A DNA stretch of 64,000 nt from Adiantum capillus-veneris (lineage: Eukaryota; Streptophyta; Polypodiopsida; Polypodiales; Pteridaceae). The notes below the pieces were generated by a model. It searched no databases. It was not told the DNA's origin and saw nothing but the letters and a program-made list of their open reading frames with translations. A program made the translations under genes and the position numbers. The stretch spans positions 79,031,169 to 79,095,168 of the forward strand of contig CM043958.1 of NCBI GenBank assembly GCA_014529385.2, in the 5' to 3' direction. Every line of letters starts with the position of its first letter. The stretch's first letter is position 1. Shown piece by piece: positions 1 through 12,204 of this stretch.

Positions 1-1691
1 GGACATCTCCCATCTCGTAAGCTTGTATGCCTAGCTTGGTGGCCAACTCTATAGATATAAATTTGTGAGTAGAACCAGGGTCAAAGAGAATAAAAGCATC
101 ATGTTCTCTTACCTTTCCCCAAGCATGGCATAGAGGAGATCCTTTGTGGTGAGTTTGGTGAGTCTCCTCCTCTTGGATTTCAACCAAGGAAGCTCTAGGA
201 GGATCTTGACGGTTGTTCTTTTGGGGACAAGCGCGGTACGCATGCCCTTGTTCGCCGCACTTGAAACGCCGGTTATCCTTATGATAACGCTCAAGCTCTT
301 CAAGAGAGAGTTTGTTTTAAGCTTTGTAAACTCCCTTCTCTTTAGCTTTGTTGGGGTTGCCCTTAGGAGAATTTTGGACGTTTTCCTTCCCCTTAGGCTC
401 GTTGGAACCCTTGTTTTCCGTGGGCTTATTATTTCTTTTAGCCCCCGTTTGGAAATTTATTTGAGAGGCCACCATAGTATGGTGTATTACCGTGATATGG
501 TACGTGGCCTTTGGGAGTTGACATACTCCGCCATTTCTTTGGTTAAGCCCGCACAAAATTGTTGCTTTTGCTCTCCAAAATCCAACTTTTTGAAGACAGT
601 GGCTTTGAGTTGTAGGTCCCAAAACTTGTCTACATATTTGTGGATGGATTCATAGGGAGAGAGATTTAAGATTCGCCATTCAGTGAGTACTTTGTCTTTA
701 GCATCGGTGGCCAAAATCTGCTTCATAATGGAAGCTCTTAAAGCTTTCCATGTTCGTGGAGCTTCACCGTTGGCTCATAAGCTAGACCACCATTGCCTGG
801 AGGACTTTTGAAAGTGCATAGCTACATGGCGTAGCTTAGAGGACTCTGTGAAGCCCTCATCTCCAAACGTCGCATCAAACTGCTGGATAAAGGCCAAGAC
901 TTTGTCCGTAGCACCAAAGGTGCCATCATAGGTAAGGAAAGAGATGCTCGTCCCTCCCTCTTTGAACTTCTTCAGCTTGGATGACCTCTTCCATGCGGCA
1001 TAGGATTTCCTATGGCCTCTTCTTTTTGATGGTTCAAAGGTTGCACCATCACTTTCTTCAGAAGGCGAAGAATTTGAAGAAGGTGGAGAAGAGGGTGACC
1101 TCTTTCTCGCCTTTTTCTTGTCTTGATCTTCGTCATCTTTACCATCACTTTCATAAGAGGAAGAGGATGAAGAAGATGGAGAAGAGGGTGTCCTCTTTCT
1201 CGCGTTTTTTTTCTCTTGATTTTTATCATCACTCTTTGAATTATGGCATGGAGAAGAGTGTGATGGTCTTCTCCGCTTTGGTGGTGATGGAGAGCGTTTA
1301 GCCCGCCCACTTCGTGGAGCCATCTCCGTCGAGGTGGCGAGAGACTCACTTCTTTCTCGTTCCTTGGGTGGAGGCTCTTGAGTTCTCCTTTGGGAAGGAG
1401 ATGCATCATCAAGAAGTAAATTCTTGAGCCCTTCGTATGGATTCTCTTCTTCTTCCCAAATCGGAGAGAGACCTCTTTTGGGAGTCTCACAAGGAGGCTT
1501 CCTAGGTGTTCTCTCGTCATGGTGATGAGCTTGGAGAATCCCGTGAGCACGGAGCTTCCGTTGCACTTCACTTTGGAGAGATGGATTGCCCATGGCTTGT
1601 TGAAGCCTAGAAACAAGATAGTTAACAAGCATTGAAGCATCATTAGTAGCTTGCTCATGAGCAAAATCAAAGTTATCAACATTAATTTCAC
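1..1691 (-). pseudogene. Ty3 gag-protease polyprotein, damaged and cut by window edge
   Basis: Gag builds the virus-like particle of the retrotransposon and the protease cleaves the polyprotein. The frame opens near 1691 and runs through a long low-complexity region (about 1500 to 1000) rich in Ser, Pro, Lys and Arg, then a retrotransposon-gag core with the motif RHVAMHFQKSSRQWW (around 790-830). A TGA at 775-777 interrupts it; reading continues through the second half of the gag domain (KYVDKFWDLQ) after frame changes. A CCHC knuckle follows near 230-270 as FKCGEQGHAYRACP, with its first Cys replaced by Arg. At 1-120 the retropepsin begins as LFDPGSTHKFIS; DPGS in place of DTGS or DSGS occurs in some plant Ty3 proteases. 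Not functional as it stands. Family assignment is firm, exact start is not. Confidence 0.8.
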
Positions 1692-2109
1692 TCTCTTTAC
1701 TATTGTCAGCTATTCTAACAACTTTTAGGTGTAAACTTTTTAGGTGTACTTTGGCACTTCAAGCCCTAGTTGCTACTCCTCTTTACCCCTTTAGAAAAAG
1801 CACTCAAGCTACTGTACCCGCGGCTCGAATACCATTAATTGCAAGGAATAGAAGAGAGGGTCGTTCAAAACCAAAACAGCGCCGGCTCCTGTCAAGCTTC
1901 TAATAGCTCAATAGTGGTTAAGCCGTAGGCAAGGCAAGCCCCGTAGGACTCCACTATTAAGACCATAGCTCTCGACGGTGATGCCCCATTAACTGCATAA
2001 AGGCAGGCGCACTGCAAGGCTGAAAAATCCCTATTCTACTTACTCACAGGCAATTAATAATAGCTAGCTTGAGGACCTCCCTTCTTGAGCAAGAAAAGAG
2101 AAACCTTGT

Positions 2110-2121
2110 GCTCTGATACCA
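2110..2121 (-). other. Primer binding site, initiator-Met tRNA
   Basis: On the minus strand these bases read TGGTATCAGAGC, the usual complement of the plant initiator-Met tRNA 3' end. The site lies two bases inside the LTR end at 2124. It fixes the orientation of the element and the inner LTR boundary. Confidence 0.9.
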
Positions 2122-2123
2122 AT

Positions 2124-2671
2124 GTAAAATATTATGGCCTAATAACTTGTGTGTAGCGGAAATTAGCATGAACATAGTGGGCATTTCATTAGAATAGATT
2201 CCTAATGAGAATTACAAGAGTGCTTGGGTGGAGAGAGAGCAACAAAAAGCATAACACCTAGTTAGATAGCATCAACAATACTTTTCAAAAGAGAGAGAAA
2301 TTAAGCTATTGACAACAGTTCAGGAACGGATTTGCATGGAGCCGGTCCCACCTCCAAAAGGCTTTGTATTCTGGTTTCTCCCATCAAGAGAGACATTGTA
2401 CAATACAATTCTTTGTATTCCTTCAAGACTAGCTAGTGCAATGAAGATGAAAGCTTCATGCACTAAGCAAAACACTTAATAAACACAACTTTAATTATCC
2501 CCGTTCTTAGACCCAAGACCTCACACACCTTCGAAGATGGTGAGAGCTAGTAGGGTATGAGAGTAGATTGAGAGGAAGAAGGAGTATCTTACAAGAAAGA
2601 TGTACATCTCCTCACATAATCACTCATATTATCATAGCTTAGCTTAGTAATTAGCATGGTAGAGGACATGA

Positions 2672-2709
<38 letters not shown>

Positions 2710-3571
2710 TAATGCCTTGAAAAAATCATCCCCCTCTATCTCTTGGGCGAGCCCTCTTGCTATTTGCTCTTGCAGGCTCCCCATTGGACCTCCCTAGGGC
2801 TAGCCTATCACAATTAAGCACCATAAGTGTCCCCCTTTTCCATTTTGTGAGAGCTTAATCAATTAAACTTAATTGTTTTAAATGAATTAAATCCCCATTG
2901 GACCTTTCCCCATTCTGAACAATAGGAATTAAGTAGCTCATTGGGCTGCTCAATTCCTATTGGGCCCCTTCACGGGCTGTCCAATAATCATCCAGGAGAC
3001 TTAATTTTCATTGGTTCTTTTTATTAAGTGTTTTAAAATTAATTAGGATAAATTTACTCTAGTGTATTTCTCATTGGTCCACTTCAAGGGTCATCCAATA
3101 GCAATTGGGTACACCTTGTGGGCATCTGGGCTAGGGAGCTGACATGTGTCCCTAATTCCCTTTGTGTAAGGGGAGCCTGTGTGTGTGTGTGACTTTCTCT
3201 CTCATCCCCTACTTGCTAGTCTCGCGCCCTCCTATGAAGGGATATTAAAAGACTTTTTTGGTCACACACAAAGCATCCAATTCCCTTAAGGTTGACCTTC
3301 GGACACAACCTTTGAATTTTGGAACCTTAGCATTTTGGAAGTTTTAATGGGTTGAACCTTAGGGTCTTTTTAGCCCATTGTTGCACATGGTTCTTCTGCA
3401 GATGGCCCCCCCCTTTGGATCCCTATTTTCCTTCCTTTGGATCCCTACTGTGACCGGTCTGCTAGCTTAACCAATATTCTAGCTTTTTCTCCCCTGGCAC
3501 TTCCCCATATTAAATGATTAGTTTAACATGAGAAAATCATTTAGGAGAATTAGATATTGATTATTATGACA
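2124..3571 (-). repeat. 5' LTR of the Ty3 element (about 1.45 kb)
   Basis: The inner edge is set by the primer site: the LTR ends in TTTTACA on the minus strand at 2124. The outer edge is proposed at 3571, where the minus strand reads TGTCATAATAATC directly after Copia coding sequence breaks off. That gives TG...CA ends and a 1448-bp LTR. No second LTR copy is in the window to confirm it. The LTR contains a (TG)12 run at 2685-2708 and several repeated CCCATTGG/CCAATAG stretches, and no open frame I would call coding. Confidence 0.65.
2685..2708. repeat. (TG)12 microsatellite
   Basis: Uninterrupted TG dinucleotides inside the Ty3 LTR. Confidence 0.95.
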
Positions 3572-5251
3572 AGCAGCAACCTGCATGTGGCCCGAACTGA
3601 ACCATCCTTTGGAAACTTAGAACGCTGCATCTTACCCGAAATACAGCCTTCAAGAGGCGGAAAAGAAGCAACCATATCAGATTTCTGCAAACACAGCAAA
3701 CTGGCAAAATTCAGATGACCAAAACGTGCATGCCAAAGTTTTGCATCTAAAATAGCCCTTGAATCTGCAACAACATTTGTAAAATTTTGTCCACACTTGT
3801 CATACAAAGTGAGCTTATACAGCCCACGTCACAAAAGGCCCGATGCAACAATTTCATCACCAAAATTGAGATCATGAATTGTACATCTCTCATCCACAAA
3901 TTTGACTACAAGTCCAAGTCTAGCAAGTGCGGATACAGACAAGAGATTCTTCTTGATCCCAGGTACATAAAGTGCATCAACAAGTGTGAAGGAACTGCCA
4001 TTTGTAGCAGCAAGCACAATCTTTCCAACTCCCTGAACCGGATTAGAGGCATTGTTGGCACAAGTGACTGAATTCCCATGAGGGACAGACTCGAGAGAGG
4101 TAAACAATTCAGGATGTGAGGTAATGTGCTTTGTAGCACCACTGTCGAAATACCACACATGTGAATCTGCATCAATTGACAAGCATGCATCATGGACAAT
4201 AGGATTGTAAGTGCACTCTGCACTAAAAGCCCATTCTGCATCAACATCAGCATCACAGTCTTCTTACAGAAGACTCAACAATGGCTGCATTTTTAGTGGA
4301 ACCAGCATTTGCAGTGGAACCACCCTCTTTCTTCTTAGCCTCTTTGGCCTTCAACTTAGGACACGACTTGATCAAGTGATCATTAGCTTTACAATAATGG
4401 CAACGCATCTTCTTTTTTCCCTTATCACTAGAATTGCCAGATGAAGTGATGCCAACAGAAGCATTAGGAATAGTATTTTTGCCACTCACAGCACAACCAT
4501 AAGAAGTGGCTGCATTGCTATTACCACCCTTTCTTTGAGAAGCAATAAAAGCCTGCTCAACTGCACGCTATCTAGTCCTGTTTTTTCTGGAAAGTGACTC
4601 TCGCAACAGCAATGTGCATAATGCATCAAACTTGACAACTTCTGGATTTCCTTGGGTCATAAGTCTCCAAGTACTAGCAAAAGTCTGGTAAGAATCTGGT
4701 AAGGCATCAAGAATAGTCTGCACAAGGGAACTATTTGAAATGACTTCACCTGCAAAAATAAGTTGCTCATTGATATCCTTCACACTAGCAAGGAAAGTGT
4801 CCATATTATCTTCCTCATGCATAATCTTCGACTCCAGCTCTTTACGTAGCAAAGCAATTTTAGCCTCATTGCGGCTTGCATAAAGACCTGCTAGAATATC
4901 CCAAGCCTGTTTTGCAGATTTTGCTGAACGGATGTGAGGAACAATGGTGCGCTTCACAGACAACGCAATCAATGTATGAGCCTGCGCATCCTTAACATCC
5001 CAACGAGCTTGTTCTGCCATAGGCAAAACAACTCTAACAACAGCAATCCTTGCAGCAAGACCTGCAACATCCTCGACATCGCCTACATCTTCAAAACCAG
5101 GATGTACATCAATGCCCTGCACAATGTTCCAGACGCCCTTTGACACAATAACATGTTGCATCATATAAGCCCACATAGGGTAGTTATCCCCATCCAACCT
5201 GTCCTCAGCAACAAACATCTTGAACACATCTGTGTTGTTGTTGTCAGCCAT
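3572..5251 (-). pseudogene. Copia gag-pol, frameshifted and truncated
   Basis: The start is the ATG at 5249-5251 (MADNNNTDVFKMF). About 220 residues of a UBN2-type Copia gag follow, with YPMWAYMMQHVI near the start and AKQAWDILAGLY in the middle, to a stop near 4568. Downstream, in shifted frames, come a CCHC knuckle (CHYCKANDHLIKSCPK, about 4360-4410), the aspartic protease motif WYFDSGATKHITS (about 4120-4155), and the GAG-pre-integrase motif LWHARFGHLNFASL (about 3695-3735). The last recognisable residues, PKDGSVRATC, lie just before the break at 3572. The gag part alone could still be read. The polyprotein as a whole is broken by at least two frameshifts and the truncation. Confidence 0.85.
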
Positions 5252-5602
5252 GATAAATGCTGCACCTGATGTGAAAACTGTCCGAAAATAGGAGAAACGG
5301 AGCGGGAATAACATGTGCTATATAGCACAAACCGTAGAAGACTATAAGGCACCTGTTATGCAGAAAACAACACTGGCAGAAATTCTCCACAAAATGACGA
5401 AATAGCCTTTTGAGTACTGTCTATAGTGGAAACGGAGGCCGAAATGAGCCCAAATCGAAAATCTGAGCAGCAGACCGAGCTCTACGAGCTCGCCTGAAGT
5501 GTTTGTCGATCTGCGAACGCTCGCCAAAGCTCACTGAAATCGGAGAAAGTCAGCAGGCGTGTACTGGAGCAACTGGCGACTAAGCCCAGGAGGATGCAAC
5601 CT

Positions 5603-5614
5603 GCTCTGATACCA
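5603..5614 (-). other. Primer binding site, initiator-Met tRNA (Copia)
   Basis: The minus strand reads TGGTATCAGAGC two bases inside the LTR edge. The same tRNA primes the neighbouring Ty3 element. Confidence 0.9.
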
Positions 5615-5616
5615 AT

Positions 5617-5886
5617 TGTTGGAATTAGGGTTGTAGAGAAACACACACAGCTTGGAGAAGACAAAGGAAGCTCAAGGCACACAATAGAGAGTGTATTACT
5701 TAGTGTGCAATGGAAAGATAGATAGCCCTAGAGCGATGGGCGTATATACAATGCACGGGGGAAAAAACCTCCTAAAGAGCGAAAAAATGCCCCGGCGGTC
5801 CTAGTGTGTTCACACACATCACTACCACATGTATATGGTAACAACAAGGAATAAAATTTAACAGCCTTTATACTCTACACCAACCA
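5617..5886 (-). repeat. 5' LTR of the Copia element (about 270 bp)
   Basis: The plus strand starts TGTTGGAATTAGG directly beside the primer site, a typical Copia LTR edge, and ends near CTACACCAACCA. The outer end is approximate (within about 5 bp) because the partner LTR is not in the window. On the element strand TATAAAGG occurs close to the LTR start. Confidence 0.7.
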
Positions 5887-6639
5887 CCATTTTCCACCTC
5901 ACGGTGGGTAATACTCATTGCTAGTACACTTTCAGTGCCCAATATTGGCAGTGTCAGAGCATGTTGGCTAGTATATATACGTTGGAGAATTTGTAAGGCA
6001 GTGTTGTGGTGTCTTGTTGCACTACTAGGTCCTCTGTGACTTCTGGGATCAAATCAATGAGTTTGGCTCTGATTGGAGGACCTAGGGAAGGTAGAGGAGG
6101 AAAATATGGCATTCTGTTGTTCTATGCAGAGGCCAAATTATCGAGTGTCTGTGTAGGCTACTTATGCTAAGCAATAATTTGCCTGCAGAGAGAGAGAGAG
6201 AGAAAAGGCAAAGAAACCAGGATTCTCTTGGAAAAACAAGATCAACAATGGGAGCTGGTAGACCACTATGGGGAGCCTGGTCCGCGAATCTGATGCTGCT
6301 AATGTTATATGTAGCAGTCACAATTATCGATCATGCAGAGCTGCGATTGCAGAGGCGGACGAGGACGCAGGAATGTATATCAATGCCATGTCACAATGTA
6401 AAGATGAAACCTAAATCCACAATGGCATCCATCAAACTATGCAGGCAGCAGCTATAAAGACCTGTAACTGTCAACTTCGAGGCCTGGCCGTGTCCGTGGA
6501 ACAATAGCTTGTGGCAGAGCATACTCTTCAGGAGGCAATGAATTATGCTGGGAGGTCTGCCCGCTTTTGTCTTTATTGATCATATCCTGCAATCGAGGTG
6601 TGGCCCTTCACGCACGGCTGTCTATTTTAAGATGCGCAA
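5887..6639. other. No recognised gene
   Basis: Sequence between the Copia LTR and the PPR relic. It has a short (GA)n run near 6188 and open stretches under 100 codons with no family signature. It could be the lost 5' part of the PPR gene, but I see no repeat motif to support that. Confidence 0.5.
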
Positions 6640-9600
6640 GAGGAGCCTGGTCGTCCGTGCGCGCAGACAACTAGTGAGCTCCACACTGTCAATATGTATA
6701 TTGAACCTCATAAAAGCGTGTAAATTGAACCGCATGAAAGCGGTTTCCGGCTCGAATTACCAATGCCCTGATTGTAGAGACCTGTGCGATTTCCACTGCA
6801 CCTTGAAATGCATATGTATTCCAAATGTGGTGCCCTACAGAAGCATTCACAATTCTTGAAGGGCACCCTGTCATTTCATTCATTGTAGGCTATGTCGAGC
6901 TAGCAAGAAAACCCTAGTTTATCTCAACTAGACGAAAAGGGAAGACTTTTCTCCAAATGCAAAGGGAGTGCATCTAGACCAGCACCCTGATCGTGCGCGT
7001 GCACGCGGACGACCGACGAGCTCCACAGCAATGGGCTGAGGCATGAAATATGTATATGTAGGTAGCACATTGTTGAGTGTGCACTCTCATGAAAGTTGCT
7101 TCCTTCCCGGATTGTCAGCACTTGCTTAGTGATGCTTTGGCCAAATGTAGTGCCCAATCGGAAGCATGAATAGTTCTTGATGGGCATCCTCTCTAAGTTG
7201 TCATCTCATTGATGGTAGGGTATGCCCAGCATGGCTTTGGCAAGGAAGCTCAAGGATGATTCAACTAGATGCAAAGGGAATGTTAAACTTCAAAGGGAGT
7301 GTGTGTGGACAACCAACAAAAGCTTGGAACATGTGCTTAAAAGCAGCCTGATCATCCGTGCGCGCGAACGGCCAGCGAGCTCCACAACAGAGTGTTGTTT
7401 AATGAAAGATGCATATATTTTAGGGAGTACATTGTTGGTCGTGTATATCAATTGTGATATTCTCATGAAAGCTACTTCTTGTTGAGAATGTCATCACTTG
7501 GAATGTGTTGATGGCAAGGTATACTCAACGTGGTTGTGGCAAGGAATCTCCATTAGGCAAAATTTGGACTCACAAAGGGGCCCTTTAAGGAGTTTGACTT
7601 TACCTCTCTCTACCAAAACGGGCGCATGGATAAAATTGTGCAAACAAACTCCAAAGTTGGCGGAGGTTTGACAGTTCGAATGTCCTCTTCAAGCTCTATC
7701 TACTGATATATAGCACGCCATGAGATTCCTCATATTTTAGAAGATTCTTTTCTTGATTCACTTAGATTCCGACAGAGTTGTCACATCATAGGTGAATTAA
7801 AAAAAAAATCTTCTAAAATATGAGGAATCTCATGGCGTGCTATATATCAATGGATAGAGCTTGAAGAGGACATTCTAGCTGTCAAACCTCCGCCAACTTT
7901 GGAGTTTGTTTGCAAAAATTTATCCATGCGCCCATTTTGGTAGAGAGAAGTAAAGTCAAACTCCTTAAAGGGCCCCTTTGTGAGTCCAAATTTTGCCTAA
8001 TGTGTGTACTTTCACCGGATTCCATCTCATTGATTATAGGATATGCTCAACATGGTTCTGGAAATGAATCTCTAGGATGTTTCAACTAGATGCAAAGGGA
8101 AGGCCTTTCTCCAAATGCTTTCATCTATGCTTGCAACTTGAGGAGCTATGGCCTTATGAAAGACCTTCATATAGGTGAGAGACCTCACAATGAGACTAGA
8201 GATCAGTCTAATGATGAAAGATGGCATGCTTGGTTATGCTTTGATCTATATGTACATGCCATGTGTAGTGCCCTTACAAAAGCACACTTATGGATATCCA
8301 CTTTGGGATGTCATCTCTCTTGGACTTTCTATTGATGCAATTAGCAATGCTAGCACCGTCAGGGACTATTGGAGAGACATGTTGAGCTTGGAAATGTTTA
8401 TGTGGATATGCATGCAAAGAGAAGATCTTTCTAGAAAACGCAATGATGTACACATGTACCATGAAGACCTATGGCCTTACACGACCTTTATATGGGTGAG
8501 AATATTCACTATGAGATTGATAGTTAGTGGAGGATGAATAAAATTTGTTGTATTTGGCAGTGCTTTGGTTGATAAGTATAGAAAATGTAGCGCCCTTATG
8601 AAAGTAAAAAAAGTTCTTGTTGAGATTTTTGTAAAAAATGTTGTCTCTTGAAACATGTTGATTACAAGATATGCCAAACATGGCTACGCAATGCTTCGTG
8701 CAATTGTTCATTGGATGAAAATGGAAGGATGCATTCACCTACGCTCACCTTTTAAAGGTCTGTGGTCTTGCACAAGAAGTTGACATGGACAAGAGAATTC
8801 ATGATGAGATTTCTTGCTAGGGGTTGTTAGAGAAAGATGTCATTCTTGGAAAGGCTTTGTTTGTATGTATGCCAAGTGTGGTGCCCCCACAAAGTCCTTG
8901 ATTGCCATTCTCTTGCAATCAATACGTTGGTTGCAAGAGATGACATACCAAAGAGTCATAGGATATGATCAACATGGTTGTGGAAAAGGAAGCTATTTTA
9001 ACCGAATACAAGCACATATGCTTGCATATGTCAAGTGTTGCCTCTTAGAACACATTGAGTGCAAGGTATGCCTAGCATAGCTATGGCAAGGAAACAGTGG
9101 CTTGTTTTTACGAGATGCAATGTAAGGTTTTATCAATAGACAAAGTCTCTTGGAGTCCTCTTATAGGAGGATTGTCGAGGAAGCCTTGCATTGTCTTTGT
9201 TGCATGCAGCAATAGGGAAACAAATTGAGTTTGGCAATGCTTTGGCTATGTCAAGGAGGCTCTAGGATGTCTTAACTGGATGCAAAGAGAGGACTGTTTT
9301 CCAAATGAAATCACATATGTTTGGACAATGTGGCTATCACATTAAGGAAGGTTTGGTCTATTATCAGAAAATGCAAACTCAAAGTTTTTCTCTAGATATA
9401 GCCACCTAGGTCTGCACCCGGAAGCATGAGGGATTGTCAAATTTTTTTACATGAGTAAGAGAATGCATCATGAGAGTGTTAGTTTAGGGATGTTGCAAAA
9501 ACAAGGCAGAAACTTATTATGCTTGATTTGTCTTGGTTGACATGTATGCCGAATTCCACATCCTCACAAAAGCACAAAAGGTTCCTGACACTTTCCTATC

Positions 9601-10300
9601 CAAGATATCGTCATCTAGAGCAATTTGACTACAAAATATGCTTTAAGTTATTTTCATCAAATAAAAAGTGAGGGCTTCTTGCCAAGAATATCATCCTGGA
9701 ATGCACATATAAGATGTCACTTTAAACATGTGCTGGTTAAGAAAACTTGTTTTCTCTCGTACAATATGAAGAAATCTTCCCCGTTTTACCATTGTGCTCA
9801 ATGTAGTATATTGTTACTCATATGTAGTGGATGAGGGATGTAAGTCTTTGGATAACATCAAGAAAAACATCAGTGATCTATTTTATGTCTTGAATATTGT
9901 CACTTAGAGAACTCAATAAATGCAAAATATGCCCAACACTGTTGTGGAAGCTTCAAGCTATTTTCAGTTGATTCTTTGTCAATGTTAAACAGATGTTATG
10001 TTTTTCTTTGGTTGATATTTACGCCACCACATATGGCATACTCCAAAAGGATAAATGTTTTGCAAAGATTCTTGTTTGGAATGTCGTCCCTTGGAACGTG
10101 GTGATTGCATGATATAAAGAAACTTTAGTCTAGATTCTACAAATGGAGAATGATGGCATTTTTCAAGTGCTTTTAGCTATGCTTTGATTGATATGTTTTC
10201 CAAATATGAATCCCGTACATAAGCACAAGAAGTTCTTGATGGACATGGCATCATGGTGGCATGTGATTGGAGGTATGGTATATGGTATGGTATGCATATC
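6640..10300 (+). pseudogene. Pentatricopeptide-repeat (PPR, PLS-type) gene relic
   Basis: PPR proteins of the PLS class bind organelle RNA, often for C-to-U editing or processing. Repeated degenerate PPR wording appears in all frames: MYSKCGAL near 6810, MQREGLSPNAFIYACNLRSYG at 8090-8150, RIHDEI-like text near 8800, MYAKCGAPTKS at 8866-8900, and MQREDCFPNEITYVWTM near 9280-9330. Phrases such as GYAQHG and DVISW recur about every 330-370 bp, roughly three PPR motifs. Stops and frameshifts occur every 50-100 codons, so nothing is translatable at length. The foldback element at 7551-8002 splits the gene. No DYW or E domain was recognised at the 3' end. The class is clear from motif order, but the specific gene cannot be named. 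Confidence 0.75.
7551..8002. mobile_element. Foldback (MITE-like) element with about 205-bp arms
   Basis: The left arm (7551 to about 7756) starts CATTAGGCAAAATTTGG. The right arm (about 7808-8002) is its reverse complement, ending CCAAATTTTGCCTAATG, with only scattered mismatches. The spacer is about 50 bp and contains an A-tract. No coding sequence. A TA dinucleotide abuts GGCAAAATT on both sides (TA-GGC...GCC-TA), compatible with a TA target duplication as in Tc1/mariner-type MITEs. The sequence does not match the Stowaway consensus I know. It lies inside the PPR relic. Transcription would give a long hairpin RNA. Confidence 0.8.
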
Positions 10301-10889
10301 ATATTTGCTACTTGGCATCTACTTTTGTTCTTTGAGGTTTATTGAGTTGATTTCTAGGTTACTTTGAGAGTATGTTAGGTGTGTTGTTTGGTATTATTGA
10401 GAATATGATCAATCAAAATTATTTAGAAATGGTGATTTTTTTGAAGTTACATTTCAAGCTAATAAGAGATGTGCATGAGCATGCTTTTCCACAAGCAAAG
10501 ACATTCACACATGTTACATTTGATTCTTTGGTGATTGAAGGAATGAACAGTTTAACGTATATTTTCTCATGCCACACTAAAATTTGAAGATATCGTTAGT
10601 AGAATACCAGCATTTAAAAGCTCAAAAATAATGTTTCAATTGCAAAAGCTTGAAAATATAAAATTCCCGTTGCTAACATGCAAGATCCTCCATGCTTGAA
10701 TGTTTGATGCTTTGAATGAGGAGAGTTGGGTTATTATCGGAACACTTGTCCATGATTGACTAATGGAGCAGCAATAGCAAGTGAAGTAGACTAAGGACAC
10801 CACCCTTTTGGACATAATGATGGTCAAGCTAGTATTAAGAGTAGGAGTACCTTTACGTTTCCTCGAGATGAGGACATCTCAAATCCCTA

Positions 10890-10901
10890 AGGTGGGGAGA
10901 T
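10890..10901 (+). other. Polypurine tract before 3' LTR
   Basis: AAGGTGGGGAGA immediately precedes the TG of the presumed LTR at 10902. It primes plus-strand DNA synthesis in LTR retrotransposons. Confidence 0.7.
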
Positions 10902-12204
10902 TGTAGCGTACCCAAAATTTTTCAATAAAATTATTTCATTTACTTTGCAAATATTTAAGGTTCGCATTCTGTTGAGTCATAAAGCATTCCAACGGAACAA
11001 TCAGATCAAAAATCGGACTCTGGAACTTTTAATTATGGTCTTTATTCACTTGAAAACAATAGGTTTATATGGAAAACTTAAGCCTCAAATTTATTTCTAA
11101 AGAATAGAGTTGACCCTCAAGAAATGAGTAATTTTAGGAAAGAGAGAGGAAAGAAAGAATATATCTAGAAGAGAAAGAGTAGAAGGAGTATTTTTAGGAA
11201 AGGAGGATTATTTTTAACAACAGAAGAGGAGGCAGTCAATTTTAGAGTTCTTGTCTTGGAGTTCAAGCTTCTTCTAAAATTAGAGAGTTGAAATTGCGTA
11301 TCGAAATGTTTCATGATTATGATTTTTATTATTATTATTTATTGAGCCGCAAACGTGCGCGAACGTATGTTTCTGCTTTTTTCTATTCTTCGCATTGTGC
11401 TTTTGGCTCTTGAGAGCCTATACAAAGAACCCTCTTCCCTCACTTTCAAGGGGATACACATAGAAGCTCTCAAAAGCAGAAGCTCTCTTGCCATAACTCC
11501 GTATTTACCCTCTCTCCCTCAACCTCTCACCTTCAACCCATGCCATCTCCATCTCCAACTCTTTCTCTGTTGTCGTCGTGCTGTCCCTCAAATTGTTGAG
11601 TTCTCTTTCTCTCTTTTCCTCTTATCTTTCACAATATGATGTCCCCAAAGCGAGTGACTCAAAGCTCAAAGGATGCTTATGTCGTTCCACCTCCAAGGAA
11701 GATGCAAAAGAAGGTATCATCTACTCCAATCATAACTCAAGCAAAGGTATTGACTCCACAATAAGTTGAAGCTATCCAACGTCCAACATGGGAGGTAATC
11801 AAACATGTCCCTAATCCGGTAAGACAAATTTATAATTTTGCATTACTATTCATGTGTTGACCTTGGAAGTCAAGCATAGGAAATCTCTTAAACCGTCCAA
11901 GAAACATGATTCTATCACAAGAAACAAGCATATGTTTTCATAGATTAGTGAAAGAACTATTTGATAAATTGTCATTGTTTGTTAAATTGTTATTTCTTGA
12001 TAAATTATTATTGTTTGATACGTTGTTACTAGTTGATATGAAAGGTTGGTTGATCATGTTTGAAGAATAATTTAAAGAGAAGAATGGATGAAAGAATATC
12101 TTTTGTTCCTCGTTTGTAGCGAGATGCCTCGTGGTTATCGAGATGATCTCGGGGTTAGCGGATTAAACTGAGGGTATCAGCTCTCTTTTTCTTTCTCATC
12201 ACGA

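Larger units (their letters stand above)
1..3571 (-). mobile_element. Ty3/gypsy LTR retrotransposon, 5' part only
   Basis: A minus-strand Ty3-type element whose polymerase genes and 3' LTR lie beyond the left edge of the window. Reading leftwards it shows a 5' LTR (3571 to 2124), a primer binding site complementary to initiator-Met tRNA, a leader of about 400 bp, a gag frame with a zinc knuckle, and the start of a retropepsin. Its outer LTR end falls exactly where the neighbouring Copia element stops being readable, so it appears to be nested in that element. The element type is well supported. The outer LTR edge is inferred from the TG...CA ends and from the Copia break point. Confidence 0.8.
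3572..5886 (-). mobile_element. Ty1/Copia LTR retrotransposon, truncated in integrase
   Basis: A minus-strand Copia element with 5' LTR (5886-5617), Met-tRNA primer site, gag, zinc knuckle, protease and the GAG-pre-integrase domain, in Copia order. Readable coding sequence stops at 3572 where the Ty3 LTR begins. The remaining integrase, reverse transcriptase, RNase H and 3' LTR are absent from the window and would lie to the left if the Ty3 element is a clean insertion. Several frameshifts show it is dead. Confidence 0.85.
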
